DNA of 64,000 nt from JACKNG01 sp050184115 (GCA_050184115.1 JBFXAQ010000001.1:1178001-1242000), one strand, 5' to 3'; positions 9,088 to 17,488 are shown, counted from the stretch's first letter. Numbers and translations: made by a program. Notes: generated by a model not told the origin, from the sequence alone.

Positions 9088-9324
9088 ATGATGACCAAGA
9101 CGCCGCAGCCCGCCGGGCTGCCTTTCCCCCTGCCCCTGCTGGTGCTCAACACCGTCGGCGTGGCCTGTCTCGCCGGCGGCGTGTGCGGGCTCGCGACGCC
9201 GGAACTGGTGCCGGTCCTGGCGTCCGCCCCCGTCGCCTGGTCGTTGATCGCGGTCGGCGCGATGATGGATGGTTACGCGATGCTCGGCATCGTCAGCCAC
9301 GCGCGCCGCGCGCGCGGAATCTGA
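9088..9324 (+). CDS. Small membrane protein of unknown function
   Basis: This 78-residue protein has two predicted membrane helices (about residues 15-35 and 43-68) and a short basic tail (HARRARGI). It belongs to no family I recognise. It lies 24 bases after the SPFH protein gene on the same strand, so it may be a membrane partner of that scaffold; this is inferred from position only. It ends 13 bases before the end of the convergent cyclase-FHA gene. Confidence 0.6.
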   Translation: MMTKTPQPAGLPFPLPLLVLNTVGVACLAGGVCGLATPELVPVLASAPVAWSLIAVGAMMDGYAMLGIVSHARRARGI

Positions 9325-9337
9325 ACGGCAGGAGCGG

Positions 9338-10243
9338 CTATTCGCCGCAGTCGAAGCGGACCGCGCCGCCCGGGTCGTCTTCCGGCCACGAACCGAAGCC
9401 GAGCGTGCCGCGGCCGACGAGCACGTCTTCCTCGCGGCGCAGGTGCTTGCGTGTGCCGTCCTCGAGCACGATATAGGTGCCGTTGGTGCTCTCGTCGCGG
9501 ATGCTGAAGCGACCGTGGCGCAGGTTGATCTCGGCATGCTGGCGCGAGGTCAGGCGCCCGTTGACCTGCAGGGTGACGTGACGGCCGCGACCGACCACGC
9601 AGGTGTTGTTGCGGTTGTCGACGCGCACCCGGTGGCCGTCGTACTCGAGTGACAGCACGATCTCGACCGCGGCGGCCTGCAGGCGCGGCTTGGAACTGAT
9701 CTGCGTCTCGTCGCCGGTGCGCTCCCACGGCATCTTGTAGATGAGCAACTCACCTTCGAAGGCCTCGGCGGGCACGTGGTCGATGGGATGGACCTCGGGA
9801 AAGAGCGGCGGCGGCAAGGTGTCGATGGCCTGCTTCGAGGTCAGGATCTCGTCGGCCTTGGCCAGCTTGATGATCTGCTGGGCCGTGATCGGGGTTTCAC
9901 CGACGAGATCCTCGCCGCGCCAGGCCACCGGGCCGTAATGCCAGCCGATCTTGATGTGCAGGATGCCCATCTGGAACGCGCCTTCCTCGCCGACCCGGCG
10001 CAGGCTGGCCTGCATCTCGGTCGCCGCCAGCGCGGCCTTCACCGGTTCGGCGAAGGCGACCATGATCTCGTCGCCGATGGTCTTGAGGGTCTCGCCCGAG
10101 AGGCCCTTGCCGACGTTCTGCAGCAGTTCGATGCATTTCGCCATGTCGGCACGCGCGATCGCGTCGCCGTACTGTTCGTACAGCCGCGTGCTGCCGGAGA
10201 CATCGGCATAGAGCACGGCGAGGTTTTTGAGGGACTTGTCCAT
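9338..10243 (-). CDS. Class III cyclase-homology domain fused to an FHA domain (probably inactive cyclase)
   Basis: This is a 301-residue cytoplasmic protein. Residues 6-140 match the class III adenylate/guanylate cyclase fold, with metal aspartates D14 (ADVSGST) and D58 (TIGDE) and K54 before TIGD. In the segment that normally reads V-N-x-A-A-R, it has PITAQQI, so the transition-state Asn and Arg appear replaced by I119 and Q123. Residues 195-295 form an FHA phosphothreonine-binding domain (VVGRGR, SRQH at 233-236, NGTYI at 254-258). A scaffold or sensor role is therefore more likely than cyclic-nucleotide synthesis. It follows the GIY-YIG gene by 61 bases on the same strand. Confidence 0.85.
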   Translation of the reverse strand: MDKSLKNLAVLYADVSGSTRLYEQYGDAIARADMAKCIELLQNVGKGLSGETLKTIGDEIMVAFAEPVKAALAATEMQASLRRVGEEGAFQMGILHIKIGWHYGPVAWRGEDLVGETPITAQQIIKLAKADEILTSKQAIDTLPPPLFPEVHPIDHVPAEAFEGELLIYKMPWERTGDETQISSKPRLQAAAVEIVLSLEYDGHRVRVDNRNNTCVVGRGRHVTLQVNGRLTSRQHAEINLRHGRFSIRDESTNGTYIVLEDGTRKHLRREEDVLVGRGTLGFGSWPEDDPGGAVRFDCGE

Positions 10244-10304
10244 GGCGAAACGCGAATCAGTTTAATCCATTGCGCCAGTCGCGTGCAGCGTACGCGTTGC
10301 TCGC

Positions 10305-11117
10305 TCAGAAGCGGGTGCCGGGGTTACGCAGCCACACCGCGTTGGGCGCCAGGATGTCGATGTCGACCGGATTGTTGAGCCCCGCGTTCTCCTCGAACCA
10401 GCGCTTGAGCTTGCGTCCGCCGATGATGCGCGGCGAGGCGTTGGTGTTGGTGGCGCGGTCGATGTGGCCGTGGATGGTATCGCGCTCGCGGCCGCACAGG
10501 ATGCGGATCTTCTCCTGGTCGCCGCCGAACAACCGCGAGTAGCGCAGCGGCACGTTGAAGTAGCCCTTGTCGAGGTAGTGGTAGCCGACCAGGAAACGGT
10601 AGCTCGGGCGATCGGTGGTGAGATCGGTGTAGGTATGGCCGTCGTCGACCACGGGCCGGGGGCGCGGCTGCGGTCGTCGCACGCTCTTCGCGGCACGCGT
10701 CGGTACGACGCGCGCGCCGCTGTCGTTCCAGGGCGGTTGCAGGCTCTCGATCAGGCTGTGCTGCAGGCCGGCGGCGAGGTTGATGCGGAACGAGCCGTAA
10801 TGGAGGTTACCGGGGTCAGGCAGGGCGTAGACCTCGATCGGCTGGTCGACCATCAGCATGGCGAGGATGCGTTCGCGGTTGCGCGCGCGGGTCGAGCGCG
10901 ACGGCCCGCCCTGCTGGTAACCGTCCATGCGCAGTCGCAGGCTGCGCCCGGAGCGCCCGACGTAGAGCAGCTCGTCGCCGCTGGCGAAGGCATACAGGAC
11001 GTTCGCGGCGCTGGCATAGCGGCTCAGCTCGACGACGGGTTCGCCGTCCTCGAGCAACCAATCGCCGGCCACCTCGAAGCCGATCTCCAGCAACCTGTCG
11101 AGCGCGGTCCTGTCCAT
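10305..11117 (-). CDS. GIY-YIG nuclease-fold protein with a C-terminal extension
   Basis: This 270-residue protein carries a GIY-YIG-like domain at about residues 38-132. The two strands read VLYAF and LLYVGRSG in place of GIY and YIG. R63 follows, and LIESLQPPWN supplies the metal-binding glutamate (E124) and terminal asparagine (N131). The remaining 140 residues, after a basic RRPQPRPRP linker, match nothing I know and contain TYTDLTTDRPSYRFLVGYHYL. It lies upstream of, and may be cotranscribed with, the cyclase-FHA gene. A role in DNA cleavage or repair is possible but unproven. Confidence 0.6.
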   Translation of the reverse strand: MDRTALDRLLEIGFEVAGDWLLEDGEPVVELSRYASAANVLYAFASGDELLYVGRSGRSLRLRMDGYQQGGPSRSTRARNRERILAMLMVDQPIEVYALPDPGNLHYGSFRINLAAGLQHSLIESLQPPWNDSGARVVPTRAAKSVRRPQPRPRPVVDDGHTYTDLTTDRPSYRFLVGYHYLDKGYFNVPLRYSRLFGGDQEKIRILCGRERDTIHGHIDRATNTNASPRIIGGRKLKRWFEENAGLNNPVDIDILAPNAVWLRNPGTRF

Positions 11118-11224
11118 CTCCCGGGCCTGCGTGACGGGGCGGGACCGCCCCGGGGGCCGTCATTCTAGCCCGCATTCCTCGCGTGTTGTCGTCGCGCGGC
11201 GCGCGCCCTGCCGCAAACCGGGGA

Positions 11225-11257
11225 CGAGCATGGCGACCGGTGACAAAACCATGCTCG
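11225..11257. promoter_or_regulatory. Inverted repeat in the divergent GIY-YIG/MFS intergenic region
   Basis: CGAGCATGG (11225-11233) and CCATGCTCG (11249-11257) form a perfect 9-bp-arm inverted repeat with a 15-bp spacer. It lies in the 330-bp region between two divergently transcribed genes and could be an operator. Apart from this and the promoter at 11382-11410, I see nothing else in 11118-11447. Confidence 0.35.
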
Positions 11258-11381
11258 AAGGCGTGCCGCGCAGATCGGGTGCACGCGGCCCCGCGAGTGC
11301 AGCGGCAACCGCGTGGGCCGTGTCGGGGGGACAAAGCGCGACCGCCGCACGCGCGTGGCCGTCGTCGGGCGTGTCGACGCG

Positions 11382-11410
11382 TGGACAGTTCCGACGCAAG
11401 CGGCTAACGT
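11382..11410 (+). promoter_or_regulatory. Sigma-70-like promoter of the second MFS transporter
   Basis: TGGACA (11382-11387) and TAACGT (11405-11410) are separated by exactly 17 bases, and the -35 differs from consensus at one base. The position implies transcription starting near 11417, which makes the TTG at 11448 the first usable start in the MFS reading frame and argues against the GTG at 11313. Confidence 0.5.
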
Positions 11411-11447
11411 CGCCGCCTCGTCGTCGCCCGCGGGGCCCAGCCGGACC

Positions 11448-12617
11448 TTGAACCTGACCATCCTGTTGCTCGCCGCCGTGGCCTTCGTGGTCGTCGCGGT
11501 GATGACCGTGACCGGACCCTTGCTGCCGCTGATCGCCGAGGAGTTCGGCCGCAGCGTCGGCCAGGTCGGCATCATCGTCACCGCCTTCGCCGTGCCCTAC
11601 GGCGCGTTCCAGGTCGTCTTCGGGCCGATCGGCGACCGCTACGGCAAGGTCCGCGTGATCGCGCTCGCGCTCGGTGCCGCGACCGTGTTCGTCGCGCTCT
11701 CGGGCCTCGCCCGTACGCTCGGCGAACTCACCCTGCTGCGTTTCTGCTCGGGCGTGTTCATGGCCGCGACCATCCCGCTCGCGATGGCCTGGATCGCCGA
11801 CGAGGTCCCGGCCGCGGTGCGCCAGCCGGTCATCGGCCGCTACGTCAACGGTCTCGTGCTCGGCCAGATCGCCGGCGGCGCGCTGGGCGGCATCGTCGCC
11901 GAGTACTTTGCCTGGCGGCACATCTTCTACGTCTTCGCCATCGCCACGGCCGTCGTCGCCTGCGCCTTGTGGACGCGCGCCGAGCGCGGTGTCGACCGTT
12001 CCGCCCACACGCTCCCGCTCGGCGAGGTGCTCGCGATCTACGCCAGGCTGTTCCGCGAACAGCGCTCGCGCCGCATCATCATCGTCGGCACCCTGGAAGG
12101 CGTGTTGATCTTCGGCGTGCTGGCCTACTTCGGTGCCTGGCTGCGCCACGCCCACGGCCTCGATTACGCGCGCATCGGCATCGTGCTCGGCGCCTACGGT
12201 CTCGGCGGCATGGTCTACGCGGCGGCGGTCTACCGCCTGGTCCGCGTGCTCGGCGAGCGGCGCATGGTCGCCTGGGGTTCGTTACTGCTGGGTGCCGGTT
12301 TCGTGCTCTTTGCCTGGGTCCCGGCCTGGTGGATGTGTCCGCTGGTACTGCTGAGCTGCGGCTTCGGCTTCTACCTCTTCCACAACACCATGCAGATGCA
12401 GGCCACGGAGCTGTCCCAGCAAGCGCGCGGTACGGCCGTCGCGCTGTGGGTGTTCATGCTGTTTCTCGGCCAGGGTTTCGGCGTGTTCGTCGGCGGGCGG
12501 CTGATCGATGCCGTCGGCTACCGCGCCACGTTCTGCGCCGCCGGCCTCGGCATCGCCGCGCTCGGGGCGTGGTTCGCGCGGCGCATGGACACCCACCACG
12601 GCGCGCCGGCCCACTGA
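11448..12617 (+). CDS. MFS transporter (12-helix exporter type)
   Basis: This is a 389-residue major facilitator superfamily protein. The first helix begins at LNLTILLLAAVAFVVVAV, and the motif-A-like loop GPIGDRYGKVR lies between helices 2 and 3. A second half begins near IIIVGTLEGVLIFGVLAYF. It resembles bacterial drug or sugar efflux carriers of the YdhP/AraJ type. The frame is open back to a GTG at 11313, but the promoter at 11382-11410 and the absence of homology in the first 45 codons favour the TTG at 11448. The substrate is unknown. It converges with the hydrolase gene at 12665. Confidence 0.82.
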   Translation: MNLTILLLAAVAFVVVAVMTVTGPLLPLIAEEFGRSVGQVGIIVTAFAVPYGAFQVVFGPIGDRYGKVRVIALALGAATVFVALSGLARTLGELTLLRFCSGVFMAATIPLAMAWIADEVPAAVRQPVIGRYVNGLVLGQIAGGALGGIVAEYFAWRHIFYVFAIATAVVACALWTRAERGVDRSAHTLPLGEVLAIYARLFREQRSRRIIIVGTLEGVLIFGVLAYFGAWLRHAHGLDYARIGIVLGAYGLGGMVYAAAVYRLVRVLGERRMVAWGSLLLGAGFVLFAWVPAWWMCPLVLLSCGFGFYLFHNTMQMQATELSQQARGTAVALWVFMLFLGQGFGVFVGGRLIDAVGYRATFCAAGLGIAALGAWFARRMDTHHGAPAH

Positions 12618-12618
12618 C

Positions 12619-12636
12619 GGCCCGCTTGCGCGGGCC
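12619..12636 (+). terminator. Possible hairpin terminator between convergent genes
   Basis: GGCCCGC and GCGGGCC flank a 4-base loop just after the MFS stop codon, and a second hairpin (CCGGTC-GTG-GACCGG) overlaps its end. No U-run follows, so intrinsic termination is uncertain. The convergent gene ends at 12665. Confidence 0.3.
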
Positions 12637-12664
12637 GGTCGTGGACCGGCCGCGGGGGCCGCCG

Positions 12665-13558
12665 TCAGAGGTGTTCGACGAACCAGTCGCGCGCGGCGGC
12701 GCTGGTCTCGTCGAAGGCATCGGTGTAGGCCGCGTAGTGATCGGCCTCGACCACGAAGAGCTTCTTCGGGCCCTTGACCATGCCAAAGCAGTCGAGCGCG
12801 ATGTCGGTCGGCGTGGTGGTGTCGAAACGCGAGACGATCATGAGCAGCGGCGTGGTGCCGAGGCGCACCATGTATCCGCTGACGTCGTACTCGGCCATGT
12901 ACTCGATCGAGCGCAGGGTGACGCGGTTCTGCCACGTGCACTTGGGGTCGGCGTCGAGGAACTGGTGGATGTAGTTGTAGGTCGCCGCGCCGGGGAAGAG
13001 GTGCGGCTCGTTCGGATCGAGCGAGCACATCTTCATGTAGGCGGAAGGCTTGCCCTCGACGCGCCGCTGACGGTCCTCGTCGAGCATCTTCTCGAAGTCG
13101 CGCATGCCGGTGACCGGGATGAACTGCTGCAGGTTGCGCCAGCCGATCAGGAACGGCACCTGGCTGACCACGCACTTCACGCGGCGATCGAGCGCGGCGA
13201 CGGCGCAGACCGTGCCGCCGGTGTAACTCGTACCCCACACACCGATGCGATCCGCGTCGCATTCCTTCTGCGACTGCGCGAAGGTGATGGCCGAGCGGTA
13301 ATCGCGCAGTTGCATCGTGGGGTCGATGTCCTGCCGCGGCCGGCCGCCGCTGGCGCCGAGACAGCGGTTGTCGTAGACCAGCACCGCCATGCCGGCAGCG
13401 CAGAACACCTCGGCGTACTTGTCCAGCGTCATCTCCTTCACGCCGGAGAAGCCGTGGGCCATGACCACGGTGGGGAAGGGGCTCTTGCCCCGGTTGGGCT
13501 TGTACAGCCAGCCGCGGAGCGTCACCCCGTCGGCCTTGAACTCGATATCGCGTCGCAT
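12665..13558 (-). CDS. Alpha/beta hydrolase, dienelactone-hydrolase/S15-like
   Basis: This is a 297-residue cytoplasmic alpha/beta hydrolase. The oxyanion segment VVMAHGFSGVKE and the nucleophile elbow GVWGTSYTGG (S111) are clear. The acid residue is probably in SRFDTTTP and the catalytic histidine in EADHYAAYTD. The family includes acetyl-xylan-esterase-like and peptidase S15-like members. The start ATG 13558 begins the recognisable domain (MRRDIEFKADGVTLRGWLY), and the longer open frame to 14212 overlaps greB and is rejected. It probably hydrolyses an ester or a small amide. Confidence 0.85.
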   Translation of the reverse strand: MRRDIEFKADGVTLRGWLYKPNRGKSPFPTVVMAHGFSGVKEMTLDKYAEVFCAAGMAVLVYDNRCLGASGGRPRQDIDPTMQLRDYRSAITFAQSQKECDADRIGVWGTSYTGGTVCAVAALDRRVKCVVSQVPFLIGWRNLQQFIPVTGMRDFEKMLDEDRQRRVEGKPSAYMKMCSLDPNEPHLFPGAATYNYIHQFLDADPKCTWQNRVTLRSIEYMAEYDVSGYMVRLGTTPLLMIVSRFDTTTPTDIALDCFGMVKGPKKLFVVEADHYAAYTDAFDETSAAARDWFVEHL

Positions 13559-13753
13559 GGAGGTCCTCCCCTCGGGCAACTGGATGGTGGGTTTGCCAGG
13601 TACTGGCATGGTGGCGTCGCGGGCGCGCCGGCGGCGCCGCTGCAACGATAACCGCAGCGCCGGGCCGGGCGCCAGCCGGCGGCCAGCCTGCCGCGGCCGT
13701 GGTCGAGGCCGTATCATGCGCCCTTCACGACCACGTCGGGGCATCGACATCGC

Positions 13754-14251
13754 ATGGGACGTTGGCGACCGCCGGCCGCGCGCGCGGCTCCCTACATCAC
13801 GGCTGCGGGTTATCGCCGGCTCGAGGCCGAGCTGCGTGCATTGTGGGAACGGCGCGCCGAGGTGGTGAAGCACCTGGCCGCGGCAGCGGCCGAGGGCGAC
13901 CGCTCGGAGAATGCCGAGTACCAGTACCGCAAGAAGGAGCTGCGCGAAATCGATCGGCGCATCGGCTACCTGCAGCGGCGCATGCCCCAGCTCGAAGTGG
14001 TCAGCGAAAGGCCGGACAGCGCCGAGCGCGTGTACTTCGGCGCGCGCGTCGAACTGGAGGCGGACGACGGCACCGCGCGCAGCTACCGTATCGTCGGTGC
14101 CGACGAAGCCGAACCGGGTGCGGGCGCGATCAGTCTCGATTCGCCGGTCGCCCGCCGCCTGCTCGGTCGTGCCCGTGACGACGAGATCGAGCTCGACGGG
14201 CTCGGTGCGCACGTCATCGTCGACATCGACTACCCGGATCCGCGGCTGTGA
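13754..14251 (+). CDS. greB: Transcription elongation factor GreB
   Basis: This 165-residue protein is the GreB paralogue of the Gre factors, which enter the secondary channel of RNA polymerase and stimulate cleavage of backtracked RNA. The coiled-coil N-terminal half contains the catalytic tip EGDRSENAEYQYRKK and the run REIDRRIGYLQRRM, both characteristic of GreB. The C-terminal domain has VYFGARVELE and ISLDSPVARRLLG. The arginine-rich first ten residues are slightly unusual. The next gene starts on the overlapping GTGA, so the two are translationally coupled. Confidence 0.95.
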   Translation: MGRWRPPAARAAPYITAAGYRRLEAELRALWERRAEVVKHLAAAAAEGDRSENAEYQYRKKELREIDRRIGYLQRRMPQLEVVSERPDSAERVYFGARVELEADDGTARSYRIVGADEAEPGAGAISLDSPVARRLLGRARDDEIELDGLGAHVIVDIDYPDPRL

Positions 14252-15165
14252 CCCGCGCGGCCCCGTGCACGTCGCTGTGCGCCGTGTTGCTCGTCCTCGG
14301 TGCGCTGTTCGCGCGCACGGCGGTCGCCGAGCATTTCGCCTTCGGCTGGCCGCTGCCGGCCACTGCGACGGTGAAGAGCACGGTGGAGAAGGATGGACTG
14401 GTCAGTACGGCGCGCTACCGCGTCACCCTGGCGGCGGTGCCAGCCGCCGAGGACGGCGAACTCGAACTCGCCTTTGACGAGTTCGCACTGCTCACCATGA
14501 ACGGCGAGGACGCCACGCGCCCGGAGGTGGTCGCCAGGCTCGGGCCGCTGGCGGCGCTGACCTCGGCCCTGCCGAGCATGCGCCTGTCGGCGACGGGCGA
14601 TTACCGGGGGGTGCGTGGCCTCAACCTCGTCCTCCAGCGCGTGCTCGAACTGCTACCCGAACAGACGCCGGCGGACCAGCGCGCGCAGCTCGAACGCGTC
14701 CTGCGCTCGCCGCGCATGCAACAGCTGCTACAGCAGAAATCGGGCGAGATCTGGAACGTGTGGGTCGCGGCGTGGAACGGGCTCGACCTTTCGCCCGGCC
14801 AGCAGCTCGAGGCGCACGTGCCGGTGGCCGCGCTCGGCGGCAAGCTCGACCAGGAGGTGCTGGTCGAGCACCTCGGTGCAGCGCCCGGCGCTCCCGATCA
14901 CGTACGGTTGCGCATGACCACCCTGATCGATGGCCCCGAACTCGCTACGTTGCTGGCCGGCTTTGCCGAGTCGCTCGCCGCCAGCGGCAAGCTGCAAGGC
15001 AACATCACCGCCGCGCGCTCGCGCAGCGTGACCGAGGTCGTGACCCGTGCTGCCGACCTCGTACCGCGACACGCGGTGTCGACCACCGAGGTCACCGTCA
15101 CCGATGCCGCCGGACGCGGCTACCACCAGCGCGAGCGCAAGGAATACTGGTTCGAGTGGCCGTGA
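14248..15165 (+). CDS. Secreted protein of unknown function
   Basis: This 305-residue protein starts with a signal peptide (residues 1-27, hydrophobic core CAVLLVLGALFA, likely cleavage after TAVA). The mature part is beta-rich and ends in YHQRERKEYWFEWP, and no domain is recognised. It begins with GTG at 14248, overlapping the greB stop by four bases. The conserved-looking segment QQKSGEIWNVWVAAWNGLDL suggests a real fold. Its function, presumably periplasmic or outer-envelope, cannot be assigned. Confidence 0.65.
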   Translation: MTRAAPCTSLCAVLLVLGALFARTAVAEHFAFGWPLPATATVKSTVEKDGLVSTARYRVTLAAVPAAEDGELELAFDEFALLTMNGEDATRPEVVARLGPLAALTSALPSMRLSATGDYRGVRGLNLVLQRVLELLPEQTPADQRAQLERVLRSPRMQQLLQQKSGEIWNVWVAAWNGLDLSPGQQLEAHVPVAALGGKLDQEVLVEHLGAAPGAPDHVRLRMTTLIDGPELATLLAGFAESLAASGKLQGNITAARSRSVTEVVTRAADLVPRHAVSTTEVTVTDAAGRGYHQRERKEYWFEWP

Positions 15166-15199
15166 CCGACGCGCCGCGACCATCGACGGGAGTGCCGCC

Positions 15200-15838
15200 A
15201 TGGGCGTACCGATGATGCTCTATTTCGCCGACCCGATGTGCTCCTGGTGCTGGGGCTTCAACCCGGTCATGGCGCGCGTGCGCGAAGCCTACGGCGAGCG
15301 CTTCGACCTGAGCCTCGTCGTCGGTGGCCTGAGTCCGCACGAGACGCGCCCGCTCGATGCGCGCACCCGGGCGTCGGTGCGCGAGCACTGGCAGCACGTC
15401 CACGAAGCGAGCGGCCAGCCCTTCGACTTCGGCTTCTTCGACCGCACGGGTTTCGTCTACAACACCGAGCCGGCCTGCCGCGCGATCGTCGCCGCGCGCC
15501 GCCTCGAACCCGGCAGCGAGTTCCGCATGCTGCACGCCCTGCACGTGGCCTTCTATGCCGCCAACCGCGACGTCACCGACGAGACGGTGCTCACCGACGT
15601 CGCCAGCGGTCTCGGTTTCGCACGCGAGCAATTCGCGGCCTGCCTCGACGACCAGGTCACGCGCCTCGAGACCGGCAACGACTTCATGGCCACGCAGAGC
15701 ATCGGCATCCAGGGCTTTCCGGCGCTGGTCGTCGGCGACGAGGAAACCGGGCTGACCGGCATCACCGTCGGCTACCAGGATTACGAACCGATCGCGCACG
15801 CGCTCGATGCGTGGCTGGCGGGACGGGCGGCGGAATAA
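15200..15838 (+). CDS. FrnE-like DsbA-family thiol-disulfide protein
   Basis: This is a 212-residue thioredoxin-fold protein of the DsbA/FrnE (2-hydroxychromene-2-carboxylate-isomerase-related) group. The redox motif CSWC lies at residues 14-17 within YFADPMCSWCWGF, and the cis-proline loop appears at IQGFPALVVG. There is no signal peptide, so it acts in the cytoplasm, as FrnE proteins do. Start ATG 15200 gives the expected beginning of the first strand. It follows the secreted protein gene by 34 bases on the same strand. Confidence 0.88.
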   Translation: MGVPMMLYFADPMCSWCWGFNPVMARVREAYGERFDLSLVVGGLSPHETRPLDARTRASVREHWQHVHEASGQPFDFGFFDRTGFVYNTEPACRAIVAARRLEPGSEFRMLHALHVAFYAANRDVTDETVLTDVASGLGFAREQFAACLDDQVTRLETGNDFMATQSIGIQGFPALVVGDEETGLTGITVGYQDYEPIAHALDAWLAGRAAE

Positions 15839-15901
15839 AGCACTGTCCACCGTGGCGGCGGCCTGCAGCCGAGCAAGCGTGCTCCATGTCAACGGTGCCG
15901 G

Positions 15902-16042
15902 CAGGGTGACGCAAAGCGTCGCGAGGACGACCAGCTGCAAGGCGCGGGCGAGCCGAGCACCGGAGTTTACTGGTGTAAATGAGGAGCGCAGGCGAGCTCG
16001 CAACGCCGCAGATTGTCGCCGCAGTAGCTTTGCGTCGCCCTG
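15902..16042. repeat. 141-bp imperfect palindromic repeat (MITE/REP-like)
   Basis: The ends CAGGGTGACGCAAAGC and the reverse complement of GCTTTGCGTCGCCCTG match at 15 of 16 bases. The arms continue imperfectly inward to a perfect central hairpin GTTTAC-TGGT-GTAAAT at 15965-15980, exactly at the middle. It fills most of the gap between the convergent FrnE-like and pirin genes. Such elements are likely mobile non-autonomous repeats or transcript-end hairpins, and it may also end transcription from both sides. Confidence 0.75.
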
Positions 16043-16044
16043 AC

Positions 16045-16893
16045 CTAGAAGCGCCCGCTGCGCAGATCCTCGATCGCCGCCATGATCTCCTCGCGCGTGT
16101 TCATCACGAACGGTCCGTAGCGCGCCACCGGTTCGCCGAACGGTCGGCCGGCGACGACCAGCGCGCGGGCGCCGTCGTTGGCGGCGGCGAGGCGGACGTC
16201 ATCGCCATCGTCGAGCACGGCCAGGCGCCGCCGTTCGAGCAGGGTCGGGGACGTTTCACCGATGGCGACGCTGCCGCCGTAGCAATAGACGAAGGCGGCG
16301 TGCCCGCGCGGTAGCGGCACATCGAGCGTTCCGCTGGCATCGAGTTCGACGTCGAGATAGATCGGCGCGGCGTCGATGTCGCGTACCGGGCCTTGCACCT
16401 CGCCCCAGGCACCGGCGATGACGCGCACGCGGGCGCCGTCGGCGACACCGACCTGCGGGATGTCGCCGGGCGGGATGTCCTGGTAGCGCGGTGTGCGCAG
16501 CTTGTTGCGTGCCGGCAGGTTGACCCACAGCTGGAAGCCCCACATGAGGCCGTCTTCCTGTTCGGGCATCTCCGAGTGGACGATGCCACGGCCGGCCGTC
16601 ATCCATTGCACGCTGCCCGCTTCGAGCAGCCCCGAGTTGCCGAGGTTGTCGCCGTGGCGCATGCGTCCGGCGAGCATGTAGGTGACGGTCTCGAAGCCGC
16701 GGTGCGGATGTTCGGGAAAGCCCGCGATGTAGTCGTCGGGGTCGTCGGAGACGAACTCGTCGAGGAGCAGGAAGGGATCGAGATCGGGCAGGGCCTGGCC
16801 GCCGATAACGCGGTAGAGGCGTACGCCGGCGCCGTCCGACGTCGGTTGTCCGGCGACGATACGGTTCACGGCGCGCGGGCGATGATCGGGCAT
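16045..16893 (-). CDS. Pirin family protein
   Basis: This is a 282-residue bicupin pirin. The N-terminal metal site is complete, with H62 and H64 in EHPHRGFETVTYML and H106/E108 in GIVHSEMP. The second cupin ends near AFVYCYGGSVAIGE. Some bacterial pirins act as quercetinases and others bind regulators; which applies here is unknown. Start ATG 16893 is the natural beginning of the domain (the frame is open further upstream without homology). The gene ends two bases from the 141-bp palindrome and lies downstream of trxC on the same strand (110-bp gap). Confidence 0.9.
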   Translation of the reverse strand: MPDHRPRAVNRIVAGQPTSDGAGVRLYRVIGGQALPDLDPFLLLDEFVSDDPDDYIAGFPEHPHRGFETVTYMLAGRMRHGDNLGNSGLLEAGSVQWMTAGRGIVHSEMPEQEDGLMWGFQLWVNLPARNKLRTPRYQDIPPGDIPQVGVADGARVRVIAGAWGEVQGPVRDIDAAPIYLDVELDASGTLDVPLPRGHAAFVYCYGGSVAIGETSPTLLERRRLAVLDDGDDVRLAAANDGARALVVAGRPFGEPVARYGPFVMNTREEIMAAIEDLRSGRF

Positions 16894-17003
16894 GCGGGCT
16901 GTTCTCCTCGGTGCGCCGTTGGCGCGTGCAGGCCGACGATACGCAGTGCCCCGGGCCTTGTCGACCGGGCGGTTCGTCGCCGCGGACCTGAGTACGGTCC
17001 CGG

Positions 17004-17435
17004 CTAGGCGGCCTGCAGGAAGGCGCGCAAACGCGCCGCATCGAGAGCGCCGGCCTGGCGGGCCACTTCGCGACCCTGTCGGAACACGATGAGGGTCGGG
17101 ATGGAACGGATGTTCCAGGCCCCGGCCGTGCGCGGCGCGGCATCGGTGTCGAGCTTGGCGAACAGCACGCGGCCCGCGTACTCCGCCGAGGCGCGCTCGA
17201 AGACCGGCGCCATGGCCTTGCACGGGCCGCACCAGGCGGCCCAGAAGTCGACCACCACCGGCAATTCGCTGCGGCCGACGTAGCGCTCGAAACGGGCGTC
17301 GTCGAGCGCGACCGGGTGCGCGGGCACGAGCCCGTCCTTGCACTTGCCGCAGATCGGCGTTTCGGTGAGACGTGCGTGCGGCACGCGGTTCAGTTGTCCG
17401 CAGGCGGGACAGACGAGGTGTAAGGTGTCTTGCAT
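17004..17435 (-). CDS. trxC: Thioredoxin 2 (TrxC)
   Basis: This 143-residue thioredoxin has an N-terminal zinc-ribbon with CPAC at 9-12 and CGKC at 29-32, the hallmark of TrxC. It is followed by a thioredoxin domain with the active site WCGPC (C69/C72) and the cis-proline loop SIPTLIVF. It reduces protein disulfides in the cytoplasm, and the zinc module is thought to respond to oxidation. It diverges from the cDPG synthetase-like gene and is followed by pirin. Confidence 0.95.
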   Translation of the reverse strand: MQDTLHLVCPACGQLNRVPHARLTETPICGKCKDGLVPAHPVALDDARFERYVGRSELPVVVDFWAAWCGPCKAMAPVFERASAEYAGRVLFAKLDTDAAPRTAGAWNIRSIPTLIVFRQGREVARQAGALDAARLRAFLQAA

Positions 17436-17488
17436 GGCGGGCGAGATGGGCGCGCCCGCCGCGGATTCAAGGGGCGCGGCCGGATGAC

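Noticed and set aside
13559..14212. N-terminal extension of the alpha/beta hydrolase frame to 14212 on the minus strand.
   Set aside because: It runs opposite greB and its upstream intergenic region; the hydrolase fold begins at ATG 13558.
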